DNA from: Auanema rhodensis
Taxonomy: Eukaryota > Nematoda > Chromadorea > Rhabditida > Rhabditidae
Length of the DNA: 64,000 nucleotides
Direction: 5' to 3'
Assembly (NCBI GenBank): GCA_964057225.1
Contig: OZ059896.1
Coordinates: forward strand, 22,254,501 to 22,318,500
The notes below the pieces were generated by a model. The model saw only the letters and a list, made by a program, of their open reading frames with translations, was not told the DNA's origin and ran no database searches. Shown here in pieces: positions 1 to 9,475 of this stretch. Made by a program: the position numbers and the translations under genes. Numbering within the stretch: the first letter of the stretch is position 1; every line of letters starts with the position of its first letter.

Positions 1-67
1 TTTTTAAGCTGCGTCGATCTGTGTTATCAGATTTGCGCTAGCTTAAAAATGCACCGAGATATCAACT

Positions 68-89
68 GATATAAGTTCACACTTATATC
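68..89. other. Dyad H2: gatataagt / acttatatc hairpin
   Basis: Perfect 9-bp inverted repeat with a 4-nt loop (tcac), repeated in nearly every monomer. In D-type copies A81T shortens it to 8 bp with a 6-nt loop. A competing inverted repeat, atatca-ac-tgatat (59-72), overlaps its left arm, so two alternative foldbacks are possible. G68A in the copies at 44576, 46682 and 48788 removes the outermost pair. Confidence 0.8.
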
Positions 90-191
90 CTCGATTTTCA
101 CCCTGAAGAATTAATTTTTTCGTTGAATAACACTGTCCATCGTCTTTGCCTTGAAAAATGGAATCTAAAAACATCTACTTTTTGCTAAATT

Positions 192-226
192 ATTTTGAAA
201 TTTTTCGAAAAAATTTTTGTCAAAAT
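192..226. other. Dyad H3: imperfect 35-bp palindrome centred on TTCGAA
   Basis: Outer arms attttga (192-198) and tcaaaat (220-226) are exact reverse complements. Inside them lies aattttt-cg-aaaaaattttt, self-complementary apart from bulges. The centre is the palindrome ttcgaa (204-209). T196C (B, I, K and some H copies) breaks an outer pair but creates a second ttcgaa at 194-199. Two copies (5266, 5967) carry T205C and T214G in this stem. Confidence 0.7.
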
Positions 227-232
227 GTTTTT
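198..232. other. Phased A/T tracts, predicted intrinsic bend (first copy)
   Basis: Tracts aaattttt (198-205), aaaaaattttt (208-218) and aaaatgttttt (222-232) have centres about 11 to 14 bp apart, near the DNA helical repeat. This is the usual pattern for sequence-directed curvature and is common in satellite DNA. The bend would recur every 351 bp along the array. No curvature calculation was possible here. Confidence 0.55.
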
Positions 233-301
233 GGAAGCAATGTTGAGTGTACATGGAAACTCAACATACACTAATGCATCATTTTTCAAACGATCATAAC
301 T
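219..301. other. Near-invariant core of the monomer (shown in the first copy)
   Basis: Monomer positions 219-301, from gtcaaaatg to cgatcataact, are almost identical in all 182 copies. Reading the window I noticed three private substitutions here: the copies starting at 2458 (gtcgagtg), 4564 (caatattgag) and 43874 (tttctaacg). Positions 105-160 by contrast carry at least ten recurrent variants. The core contains dyad H4 and ATGCAT. Whether this reflects selection for a bound protein or recent spread of one ancestral segment cannot be decided from sequence alone. Confidence 0.7.
240..267. other. Dyad H4: atgttgagt / actcaacat hairpin in the invariant core
   Basis: Perfect 9-bp inverted repeat with a 10-nt loop (gtacatggaa). 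An overlapping alternative pairs agtgta (246-251) with tacact (267-272), so two mutually exclusive foldbacks share sequence. I noticed only two copies with a change in these stems: one near 2700 (gtcgagtg) and one near 4805 (atattgag). The H4 centre (253.5) lies 175 bp from the H2 centre (78.5), half the monomer length. Confidence 0.8.
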
Positions 302-350
302 AATTTTTGTATTAAGCGTTTCTCAATGTAGTATAGTGCATTCGATGCGG

Positions 351-401
351 ATTTTTAAGCTGCGTCGATCTGTGTTATCAGATTTGCGCTAGCTTAAAAA
401 T
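351..401. other. Dyad H1: 11-bp perfect inverted repeat across the monomer junction
   Basis: Arms atttttaagct (351-361) and agcttaaaaat (391-401) are exact reverse complements, separated by 29 nt. Inside the loop a second stem, atctg (368-372) with cagat (379-383), encloses tgttat. With one bulged t at 390, gcg (362-364) can also pair with cgc (387-389), giving an almost continuous foldback of about 51 nt. It recurs every 351 bp. The G350C change of C-type junctions adds two more pairs (349-52 and 350-51), while A45G turns one A-T pair into G.T. The G21C change in the right part breaks one inner pair. Cruciform formation is inference. Confidence 0.8.
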
Positions 402-2106
402 GCACCGAGATATCAACTGATATAAGTTCACACTTATATCCTCGATTTTCACCCTGAAGAATTATTTTTTTCGTTGAATAACACTGTCCATCGTCTTTGC
501 CTTGAAAAATGGAATCTAAAAACATCTACTTTTTGCTAAATTATTTTGAAATTTTTCGAAAAAATTTTTGTCAAAATGTTTTTGGAAGCAATGTTGAGTG
601 TACATGGAAACTCAACATACACTAATGCATCATTTTTCAAACGATCATAACTAATTTTTGTATTAAGCGTTTTTCAATGTAGTATAGTGCATTCGATGCG
701 GATTTTTAAGCTGCGTCGATCTGTGTTATCAGATTTGCGCTAGCTTAAAAATGCACCGAGATATCAACTGATATAAGTTCACACTTATATCCTCGATTTT
801 CACCCTGAAGAATTATTTTTTTCGTTGAATAACATTGTCCATCGTCTTTGCCTTGAATAAAGGAATCTAAAAACATCTACTTTTTGCTAAATTATTTCGA
901 AATTTTTCGAAAAAATTTTTGTCAAAATGTTTTTGGAAGCAATGTTGAGTGTACATGGAAACTCAACATACACTAATGCATCATTTTTCAAACGATCATA
1001 ACTAATTTTTGTATCAAGCGTTTCTCAATGTAGTATAGTGCATTCGATGCGGATTTTTAAGCTGCGTCGATCTGTGTTATCAGATTTGCGCTAGCTTAAA
1101 AATGCACCGAGATATCAACTGATATAAGTTTACACTTATATCCTCGATTTTCACCCTGAAGAATTAATTTTTTCGTTAAATAACATTGTCCATCGTCTTT
1201 GCCTTGAAAAATGGAATCTAAAAACATCTACTTTTTGCTAAATTATTTTGAAATTTTTCGAAAAAATTTTTGTCAAAATGTTTTTGGAAGCAATGTTGAG
1301 TGTACATGGAAACTCAACATACACTAATGCATCATTTTTCAAACGATCATAACTAATTTTTGTATTAAGCGTTTTTCAATGTAGTAAAGTGCATTCGATG
1401 CGGATTTTTAAGCTGCGTCGATCTGTGTTATCAGATTTGCGCTAGCTTAAAAATGCACCGAGATATCAACTGATGTAAGTTCACACTTATATCCTCGATT
1501 TTCACCCTGAAGAATTAATTTTTTCGTTGAATAACATTGTCCATCGTCTTTGCCTAGAAAAAAGGAATCTAAAAACATCTACTTTTTGCTAAATTATTTT
1601 GAAATTTTTCGAAAAAATTTTTGTCAAAATGTTTTTGGAAGCAATGTTGAGTGTACATGGAAACTCAACATACACTAATGCATCATTTTTCAAACGATCA
1701 TAACTAATTTTTGTATCAAACGTTTCTCAATGTAGTATAGTGCATTCGATGCGGATTTTTGAGCTGCGTCGATCTGTGTTATCAGATTTGCGCTAGCTTA
1801 AAAATGCACCGAGATATCAACTGATATAAGTTCACACTTATATCCTCGATTTTCACCCTGAAGAATTAATTTTTTCGTTGAATAACATTGTCCATCGTCT
1901 TTGCCTTGAATAAAGGAATCTAAAAACATCTACTTTTTGCTAAATTATTTTGAAATTTTTCGAAAAAATTTTTGTCAAAATGTTTTTGGAAGCAATGTTG
2001 AGTGTACATGGAAACTCAACATACACTAATGCATCATTTTTCAAACGATCATAACTAATTTTTGTATTAAGCGTTTTTCAATGTAGTATAGTGCATTCGA
2101 TGCGGA

Positions 2107-2457
2107 TTTTTAAGCTGCGTCGATCTGTGTTATCAGATTTGCGCTAGCTTAAAAATGCACCAAGATATCAACTGATATAAGTTCACACTTATATCCTCGA
2201 TTTTCACCCTAAAGAATTAATTTTTTCGTTGAATAACATTGTCCATCGTCTTTGCCTTGAATAAAGGAATCTAAAAACATCTACTTTTTGCTAAATTATT
2301 TCGAAATTTTTCGAAAAAATTTTTGTCAAAATGTTTTTGGAAGCAATGTTGAGTGTACATGGAAACTCAACATACACTAATGCATCATTTTTCAAACGAT
2401 CATAACTAATTTTTGTATTAAGCGTTTCTCAATGTAGTATAGTGCATTCGATGCGGA
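2107..2457 (+). repeat. Subfamily B monomer (G56A, G105A, AATAAA, T196C), representative
   Basis: Shares caccaagat, ccctaaag, aataaagg and tatttcgaaa, a four-site haplotype spanning about 140 bp. Members start at 2107, 3160, 8072, 17900, 22463, 24218, 27377, 29132, 31238, 33344, 38609, 44225, 46331 and 50192. Copies at 31238, 33344 and 38609, and the recombinant at 36503, also have A335T (gtattgtg). The copy at 50192 has ccttaaataaagg. The tight linkage in dispersed copies implies spread as whole monomers, not site by site. Confidence 0.88.
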
Positions 2458-4212
2458 TTTTTAAGCTGCGTCGATCTGTGTTATCAGATTTGCGTTAGCT
2501 TAAAAATGCACCGAGATATCAACTGATATAAGTTCACACTTATATCCTCGATTTTCACCCTGAAGAATTGATTTTTTCGTTGAATAACATTGTCCATCGT
2601 CTTTGCCTTGAAAAAAGGAATCTAAAAACATCTACTTTTTCCTAAATTATTTTGAAATTTTTCGAAAAAATTTTTGTCAAAATGTTTTTGGAAGCAATGT
2701 CGAGTGTACATGGAAACTCAACATACACTAATGCATCATTTTTCAAACGATCATAACTAAATTTTGTATCAAGCGTTTCTCAATGTAGTATAGTGCATTC
2801 GATGCGGATTTTTAAGCTGCGTCGATCTGTGTTATCAGATTTGCGCTAGCTTAAAAATGCACCGAGATATCAACTGATATAAGTTCACACTTATATCCTC
2901 GATTTTCACCCTGAAGAATTAATTTTTTCGTTGAATAACATTGTCCATCGTCTTTGCCTTGAATAAAGGAATCTAAAAACATCTACTTTTTGCTAAATTA
3001 TTTTGAAATTTTTCGAAAAAATTTTTGTCAAAATGTTTTTGGAAGCAATGTTGAGTGTACATGGAAACTCAACATACACTAATGCATCATTTTTCAAACG
3101 ATCATAACTAATTTTTGTATTAAGCGTTTTTCAATGTAGTATAGTGCATTCGATGCGGATTTTTAAGCTGCGTCGATCTGTGTTATCAGATTTGCGCTAG
3201 CTTAAAAATGCACCAAGATATCAACTGATATAAGTTCACACTTATATCCTCGATTTTCACCCTAAAGAATTAATTTTTTCGTTGAATAACATTGTCCATC
3301 GTCTTTGCCTTGAATAAAGGAATCTAAAAACATCTACTTTTTGCTAAATTATTTCGAAATTTTTCGAAAAAATTTTTGTCAAAATGTTTTTGGAAGCAAT
3401 GTTGAGTGTACATGGAAACTCAACATACACTAATGCATCATTTTTCAAACGATCATAACTAATTTTTGTATTAAGCGTTTCTCAATGTAGTATAGTGCAT
3501 TCGATGCGGATTTTTAAGCTGCGTCGATCTGTGTTATCAGATTTGCGCTAGCTTAAAAATGCACCGAGATATCAACTGATATAAGTTCACACTTATATCC
3601 TCGATTTTCACCCTGAAGAATTAATTTTTTCGTTGAATAACACTGTCCATCGTCTTTGCCTTGAAAAATGGAATCTAAAAACATCTACTTTTTGCTGAAT
3701 TATTTTGAAATTTTTCGAAAAAATTTTTGTCAAAATGTTTTTGGAAGCAATGTTGAGTGTACATGGAAACTCAACATACACTAATGCATCATTTTTCAAA
3801 CGATCATAACTAATTTTTGTATCAAGCGTTTCTCAATGTAGTATAGTGCATTCGATGCGGATTTTTAAGCTGCGTCGATCTGTGTTATCAGATTTGCGCT
3901 AGCTTAAAAATGCACCGAGATATCAACTGATATAAGTTCACACTTATATCCTCGATTTTCACCCTGAAGAATTAATTTTTTCGTTGAATAACACTGTCCA
4001 TCGTCTTTGCCTTGAAAAATGGAATCTAAAAACATCTACTTTTTGCTAAATTATTTTGAAATTTTTCGAAAAAATTTTTGTCAAAATGTTTTTGGAAGCA
4101 ATGTTGAGTGTACATGGAAACTCAACATACACTAATGCATCATTTTTCAAACGATCATAACTAATTTTTGTATTAAGCGTTTCTCAATGTAGTATAGTGC
4201 ATTCGATGCGGA

Positions 4213-4563
4213 TTTTTAAGCTGCGTCGATCTGTGTTATCAGATTTGCGCTAGCTTAAAAATGCACCGAGATATCAACTGATATAAGTTCACACTTATAT
4301 CCTCGATTTTCACCCTGAAGAATTATTTTTTTCGTTGAATAACACTGTCCATCGTCTTTGCCTTGAAAAATGGAATCTAAAAACATCTACTTTTTGCTAA
4401 ATTATTTTGAAATTTTTCGAAAAAATTTTTGTCAAAATGTTTTTGGAAGCAATGTTGAGTGTACATGGAAACTCAACATACACTAATGCATCATTTTTCA
4501 AACGATCATAACTAATTTTTGTATTAAGCGTTTCTCAATGTAGTATAGTGCATTCGATGCGGA
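4213..4563 (+). repeat. Subfamily A monomer (A114T, C133), representative
   Basis: Defined by gaattattttttt (A114T) together with aacactg (C133) and aaaaatgg. Members I identified start at 352, 4213, 4915, 8423, 12986, 18602, 19304, 23165, 23516, 24569, 28079, 28430, 29834, 31589, 33695, 35099, 36854, 38960, 44927, 47033 and 49139. A' members, with T44G (agctgaaaaat), start at 17198, 20357, 21761, 25622, 27026, 40013, 41768, 42470 and 45629. A sub-branch with G142A (catcatcttt) is confined to 18602-30184. None occurs after 49489. The copy at 703 has A114T but continues as aataaagg, so it is a hybrid. Confidence 0.85.
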
Positions 4564-5416
4564 TTTTTAAGCTGCGTCGATCTGTGTTATCAGATTTGCG
4601 CTAGCTTAAAAATGCACCGAGATATCAACTGATATAAGTTCACTCTTATATCCTCGATTTTCACCCTGAAGAATTAATTTTTTCGTTGAATAACATTGTC
4701 CATCGTCTTTGCCTTGAAAAATGGAATCTAAAAACATCTACTTTTTGCTAAATTATTTTGAAATTTTTCGAAAAAATTTTTGTCAAAATGTTTTTGGAAG
4801 CAATATTGAGTGTACATGGAAACTCAACATACACTAATGCATCATTTTTCAAACGATCATAACTAATTTTTGTATTAAGCGTTTCTTAATGTAGTATAGT
4901 GCATTCGATGCGGATTTTTAAGCTGCGTCGATCTGTGTTATCAGATTTGCGCTAGCTTGAAAATGCACCGAGATATCAACTGATATAAGTTCACACTTAT
5001 ATCCTCGATTTTCACCCTGAAGAATTATTTTTTTCGTTGAATAACACTGTCCATCGTCTTTGCCTTGAAAAATGGAATCTAAAAACATCTACTTTTTGCT
5101 AAATTATTTTGAAATTTTTCGAAAAAATTTTTGTCAAAATGTTTTTGGAAGCAATGTTGAGTGTACATGGAAACTCAACATACACTAATGCATCATTTTT
5201 CAAACGATCATAACTAATTTTTGTATTAAGCGTTTTTCAATGTAGTATAGTGCATTTGATGCGCATTTTTAAGCTGCGTCGATCTGTGTTATCAGATTTG
5301 CGCTAGCTTGAAAATGCACCGAGATATCAACTGATATAAGTTCACACTTATATCCTCGATTTTCACCCTGAAGAATTAATTTTTTCGTTGAATAACATTG
5401 TCCATCGTCTTTGCCT

Positions 5417-5422
5417 TGAAAA
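5417..5422. other. 1-bp deletion in the poly-A run (monomer 16)
   Basis: The run after ccttg has four A where neighbours have five, making this monomer 350 bp. It is shared with the copy 701 bp downstream. Confidence 0.9.
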
Positions 5423-6117
5423 TGGAATCTAAAAACATCTACTTTTTGCTAAATTATTTTGAAATTTTCCGAAAAAAGTTTTGTCAAAATGTTTTTGGAA
5501 GCAATGTTGAGTGTACATGGAAACTCAACATACACTAATGCATCATTTTTCAAACGATCATAACTAAATTTTGTATCAAGCGTTTCTCAATGTAGTATAG
5601 TGCATTCGATGCGGATTTTTAAGCTGCGTCGATCTGTGTTATCAGAGTTGCGCTAGCTTAAAAATGCACCGAGATATCAACTGATATAAGTTCACACTTA
5701 TATCCTCGATTTTCACCCTGAAGAATTAATTTTTTCGTTGAATAACATTGTCCATCGTCTTTGCCTTGAATAAAGGAATCTAAAAACATCTACTTTTTGC
5801 TAAATTATTTTGAAAATTTTCGAAAAAATTTTTGTCAAAATGTTTTTGGAAGCAATGTTGAGTGTACATGGAAACTCAACATACACTAATGCATCATTTT
5901 TCAAACGATCATAACTAATTTTTGTATTAAGCGTTTCTCAATGTAGTATAGTGCATTTGATGCGCATTTTTAAGCTGCGTCGATCTGTGTTATCAGATTT
6001 GCGCTAGCTTGAAAATGCACCGAGATATCAACTGATATAAGTTCACACTTATATCCTCGATTTTCACCCTGAAGAATTAATTTTTTCGTTGAATAACATT
6101 GTCCATCGTCTTTGCCT

Positions 6118-6123
6118 TGAAAA
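6118..6123. other. 1-bp deletion in the poly-A run (monomer 18)
   Basis: Same deletion as at 5417-5422, identical by descent through the dimer duplication, not an independent event. Confidence 0.9.
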
Positions 6124-7720
6124 TGGAATCTAAAAACATCTACTTTTTGCTAAATTATTTTGAAATTTTCCGAAAAAAGTTTTGTCAAAATGTTTTTGGA
6201 AGCAATGTTGAGTGTACATGGAAACTCAACATACACTAATGCATCATTTTTCAAACGATCATAACTAAATTTTGTATCAAGCGTTTCTCAATGTAGTATA
6301 GTGCATTCGATGCGGATTTTTAAGCTGCGTCGATCTGTGTTATCAGATTTGCGCTAGCTTAAAAATGCACCGAGATATCAACTGATATAAGTTCACACTT
6401 ATATCCTCGATTTTCACCCTGAAGAATTAATTTTTTCGTTGAATAACATTGTCCATCGTCTTTGCCTTGAATAAAGGAATCTAAAAACATCTACTTTTTG
6501 CTAAATTATTTTGAAATTTTTCGAAAAAATTTTTGTCAAAATGTTTTTGGAAGCAATGTTGAGTGTACATGGAAACTCAACATACACTAATGCATCATTT
6601 TTCAAACGATCATAACTAATTTTTGTATTAAGCGTTTTTCAATGTAGTATAGTGCATTCGATGCGGATTTTTAAGCTGCGTCGATCTGTGTTATCAGATT
6701 TGCGCTAGCTTAAAAATGCACCGAGATATCAACTGATATAAGTTCACACTTATATCCTCGATTTTCACCCTGAAGAAAAAATTTTTTCGTTGAATAACAT
6801 TGTTCATCGTCTTTGCCTTGAAAAAAGGAATCTAAAAACATCTACTTTTTGCTAAATTATTTTGAAATTTTTCGAAAAAATTTTTGTCAAAATGTTTTTG
6901 GAAGCAATGTTGAGTGTACATGGAAACTCAACATACACTAATGCATCATTTTTCAAACGATCATAACTAATTTTTGTTTTAAGCGTTTCTCAATGTAGTA
7001 TAGTGCATTCGATGCGGATTTTTAAGCTGCGTCGATCTGTGTTATCAGATTTGCGCTAGCTTAAAAATGCACCGAGATATCAACTGATATAAGTTCACAC
7101 TTATATCCTCGATTTTCACCCTGAAGAATTAATTTTTTCGTTGAATAACACTGTCCATCGTCTTTGCCTTGAAAAATGGAATCTAAAAACATCCACTTTT
7201 TGCTAAATTATTTTGAAATTTTTCGAAAAAATTTTTGTCAAAATGTTTTTGGAAGCAATGTTGAGTGTACATGGAAACTCAACATACACTAATGCATCAT
7301 TTTTCAAACGATCATAACTAATTTTTGTATTAAGCGTTTCTCAATGTAGTATAGTGCATTCGATTCGGATTTTTAAGCTGCGTCGATCTGTGTTATCAGA
7401 TTTGCGCTAGCTTAAAAATGCACCGAGATATCAACTGATATAAGTTCACACTTATATCCTCGATTTTCACCCTGAAGAATTAATTTTTTCGTTGAATAAC
7501 ATTGTCCATCGTCTTTGCCTTGAATAAAGGAATCTAAAAACATCTACTTTTTGCTAAATTATTTTGAAATTTTTCGAAAAAATTTTTGTCAAAATGTTTT
7601 TGGAAGCAATGTTGAGTGTACATGGAAACTCAACATACACTAATGCATCATTTTTCAAACGATCATAACTAATTTTTGTATTAAGCGTTTCTCAATGTCG
7701 TATAGTGCATTCGATGCGGA

Positions 7721-8071
7721 TTTTTAAGCTGCGTCGATCTGTGTTATCAGATTTGCGCTAGCTTAAAAATGCACCGAGATATCAACTGATATAAGTTCAC
7801 ACTTATATCCTCGATTTTCACCCTGAAGAAAAAATTTTTTCGTTGAATAACATTGTTCATCGTCTTTGCCTTGAAAAAAGGAATCTAAAAACATCTACTT
7901 TTTGCTAAATTATTTTGAAATTTTTCGAAAAAATTTTTGTCAAAATGTTTTTGGAAGCAATGTTGAGTGTACATGGAAACTCAACATACACTAATGCATC
8001 ATTTTTCAAACGATCATAACTAATTTTTGTATTAAGCGTTTCTCAATGTAGTATAGTGCATTCGATGCGGA
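7721..8071 (+). repeat. Subfamily F monomer (T111A/T112A, C137T, T159A), representative
   Basis: Recognised by gaagaaaaaatttttt, aacattgttc and aaaaaagg. Members start at 6668, 7721, 12635, 30887, 32642, 32993, 34748, 37907 and 38258. Copies at 32642, 34748, 37907 and 38258 share ccttaaaaaaagg (G153A), and several end or follow gtcgtat (A330C). F usually precedes B (7721, 30887, 32993 and 38258) and is absent after 38608. Confidence 0.87.
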
Positions 8072-8773
8072 TTTTTAAGCTGCGTCGATCTGTGTTATCA
8101 GATTTGCGCTAGCTTAAAAATGCACCAAGATATCAACTGATATAAGTTCACACTTATATCCTCGATTTTCACCCTAAAGAATTAATTTTTTCGTTGAATA
8201 ACATTGTCCATCGTCTTTGCCTTGAATAAAGGAATCTAAAAACATCTACTTTTTGCTAAATTATTTCGAAATTTTTCGAAAAAATTTTTGTCAAAATGTT
8301 TTTGGAAGCAATGTTGAGTGTACATGGAAACTCAACATACACTAATGCATCATTTTTCAAACGATCATAACTAATTTTTGTATTAAGCGTTTCTCAATGT
8401 AGTATAGTGCATTCGATGCGGATTTTTAAGCTGCGTCGATCTGTGTTATCAGATTTGCGCTAGCTTAAAAATGCACCGAGATATCAACTGATATAAGTTC
8501 ACACTTATATCCTTGATTTTCACCCTGAAGAATTATTTTTTTCGTTGAATAACACTGTCCATCGTTTTTGCCTTGAAAAATGGAATCTAAAAACATCTAC
8601 TTTTTGCTAAATTATTTTGAAATTTTTCGAAAAAATTTTTGTCAAAATGTTTTTGGAAGCAATGTTGAGTGTACATGGAAACTCAACATACACTAATGCA
8701 TCATTTTTCAAACGATCATAACTAATTTTTGTATTAAGCGTTTCTCAATGTAGTATAGTGCATTCGATGCGGA

Positions 8774-9124
8774 TTTTTAAGCTGCGTCGATCTGTGTTAT
8801 CAGATTTGCGCTAGCTTAAAAATGCACCGAGATATCAACTGATATAAGTTCACTCTTATATCCTCGATTTTCACCCTGAAGAATTAATTTTTTCGTTGAA
8901 TAACATTGTCCATCGTCTTTGCCTTGAAAAATGGAATCTAAAAACATCTACTTTTTGCTAAATTATTTTGAAATTTTTCGAAAAAATTTTTGTCAAAATG
9001 TTTTTGGAAGCAATGTTGAGTGTACATGGAAACTCAACATACACTAATGCATCATTTTTCAAACGATCATAACTAATTTTTGTATTAAGCGTTTCTCAAT
9101 GTAGTATAGTGCATTCGATGCGGA
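8774..9124 (+). repeat. Subfamily D monomer (A81T), representative
   Basis: Defined by ttcactcttat (A81T), attaatt, aacattg and aaaaatgg. This is the most widespread form, found from 4564 to 61071 but in no complete monomer before 4564. A81T shortens dyad H2 by one pair. D' copies (16496, 16847, 39311, 39662, 41066, 51596, 58615, 62475) are the same but keep A81. Confidence 0.85.
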
Positions 9125-9475
9125 TTTTTAAGCTGCGTCGATCTGTGTTATCAGATTTGCGCTAGCTTAAAAATGCACCGAGATATCAACTGATATAAGT
9201 TCACTCTTATATCCTCGATTTTCACCCTGAAGAATTAATTTTTTCGTTGAATAACATTGTCCATCGTCTTTGCCTTGAAAAATGGAATCTAAAAACATCT
9301 ACTTTTTGCTAAATTATTTTGAAATTTTTCGAAAAAATTTTTGTCAAAATGTTTTTGGAAGCAATGTTGAGTGTACATGGAAACTCAACATACACTAATG
9401 CATCATTTTTCAAACGATCATAACTAATTTTTGTATTAAGCGTTTTTCAATGTAGTATAGTGCATTCGATGCGCA

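Larger units (their letters stand above)
1..351 (+). repeat. Reference monomer (position 1 = first t of tttttaagctgcg), subfamily G
   Basis: This copy is used as the coordinate reference; the choice of position 1 is arbitrary because the array is circularly permutable. It has 58 C and 53 G (31.6% G+C) and 12 CpG. Landmarks: palindromic GCTAGC at 37-42 (NheI), GATATC at 58-63 (EcoRV), TTCGAA at 204-209 and ATGCAT at 274-279 (NsiI). The variable zone is about 105-160; the near-invariant zone is 219-301. 351 is close to 2 x 175.5, a plausible dinucleosome length. It carries C133 with A114 (subfamily G; the others are at 3511, 3862 and 7019). Confidence 0.95.
1..5265 (+). repeat. Left block: heterogeneous monomers with many private changes
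   Basis: Fifteen monomers, in order G, A, hybrid, unclassified, unclassified, E, B, unclassified, E, B, G, G, A, D, A. Private changes cluster here: the copy at 1054 has agtttacac, cgttaaat and gtagtaaag; 1405 has gatgtaag and cctagaaa; 1756 has tttttgag; 2458 has gcgttagc (losing NheI), attgatt, ttttcctaa and gtcgagtg. T313C (tatcaagc) is also common. E-B recurs at 1756 and 2809, a 1053-bp interval. Higher private divergence is what one expects nearer an array edge or in an older, less homogenised part. Confidence 0.8.
5266..6667 (+). repeat. Recent tandem duplication of a C-E dimer
   Basis: Two 701-bp units (5266-5966 and 5967-6667). The first monomer of each has the same unusual set: a 1-bp deletion (ccttgaaaatgg), T205C, T214G, an aaattttg run and T313C. 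The second monomers are both E. Later differences are few: the first E copy has cagagttgcg and gaaaattttcg. The preceding monomer ends with the same rare catttgatgcgca as the first unit, so the duplicated segment probably includes that junction. Confidence 0.88.
6317..9124 (+). repeat. Mixed block E-F-G-E-F-B-A-D
   Basis: Eight monomers; the first (6317) also belongs to the dimer duplication. E-F occurs twice (6317-7018 and 7370-8071), 1053 bp apart. E-F-B-A (7370-8773) resembles the order E-F-B-A found again at 30536-31939. The E copy at 7370 ends gtcgtat (A330C), otherwise frequent only around 32-38 kb, which links the two places by a shared ancestor or by conversion. Confidence 0.75.

Noticed and set aside
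68-89. TATA-box-like promoter (gatataag)
   Set aside because: It is the arm of a hairpin in AT-rich DNA, with no recognisable initiator or downstream gene.
194-213. Heat-shock element (alternating GAA/TTC)
   Set aside because: The GAA and TTC triplets are not at 5-bp intervals; TTCGAA has zero spacing.
1-351. Internal duplication making the monomer a dimer of about 175 bp
   Set aside because: H2 and H4 are half a monomer apart, but the sequences of the two halves do not align convincingly by eye; only the structural spacing is reported.
340-356. CENP-B box-like motif (attcgatgcgga)
   Set aside because: TTCG and CGG are only three bases apart, whereas the CENP-B box needs seven between TTCG and CGGG, and the final G run is absent.
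3608-3799. 63-codon open frame on the minus strand
   Set aside because: It starts on TTG, not ATG, and is simply the satellite read backwards. It is open only because a private change (ctaaat to ctgaat) removes the TAG present in most other copies. No RBS, domain or neighbour supports a gene.
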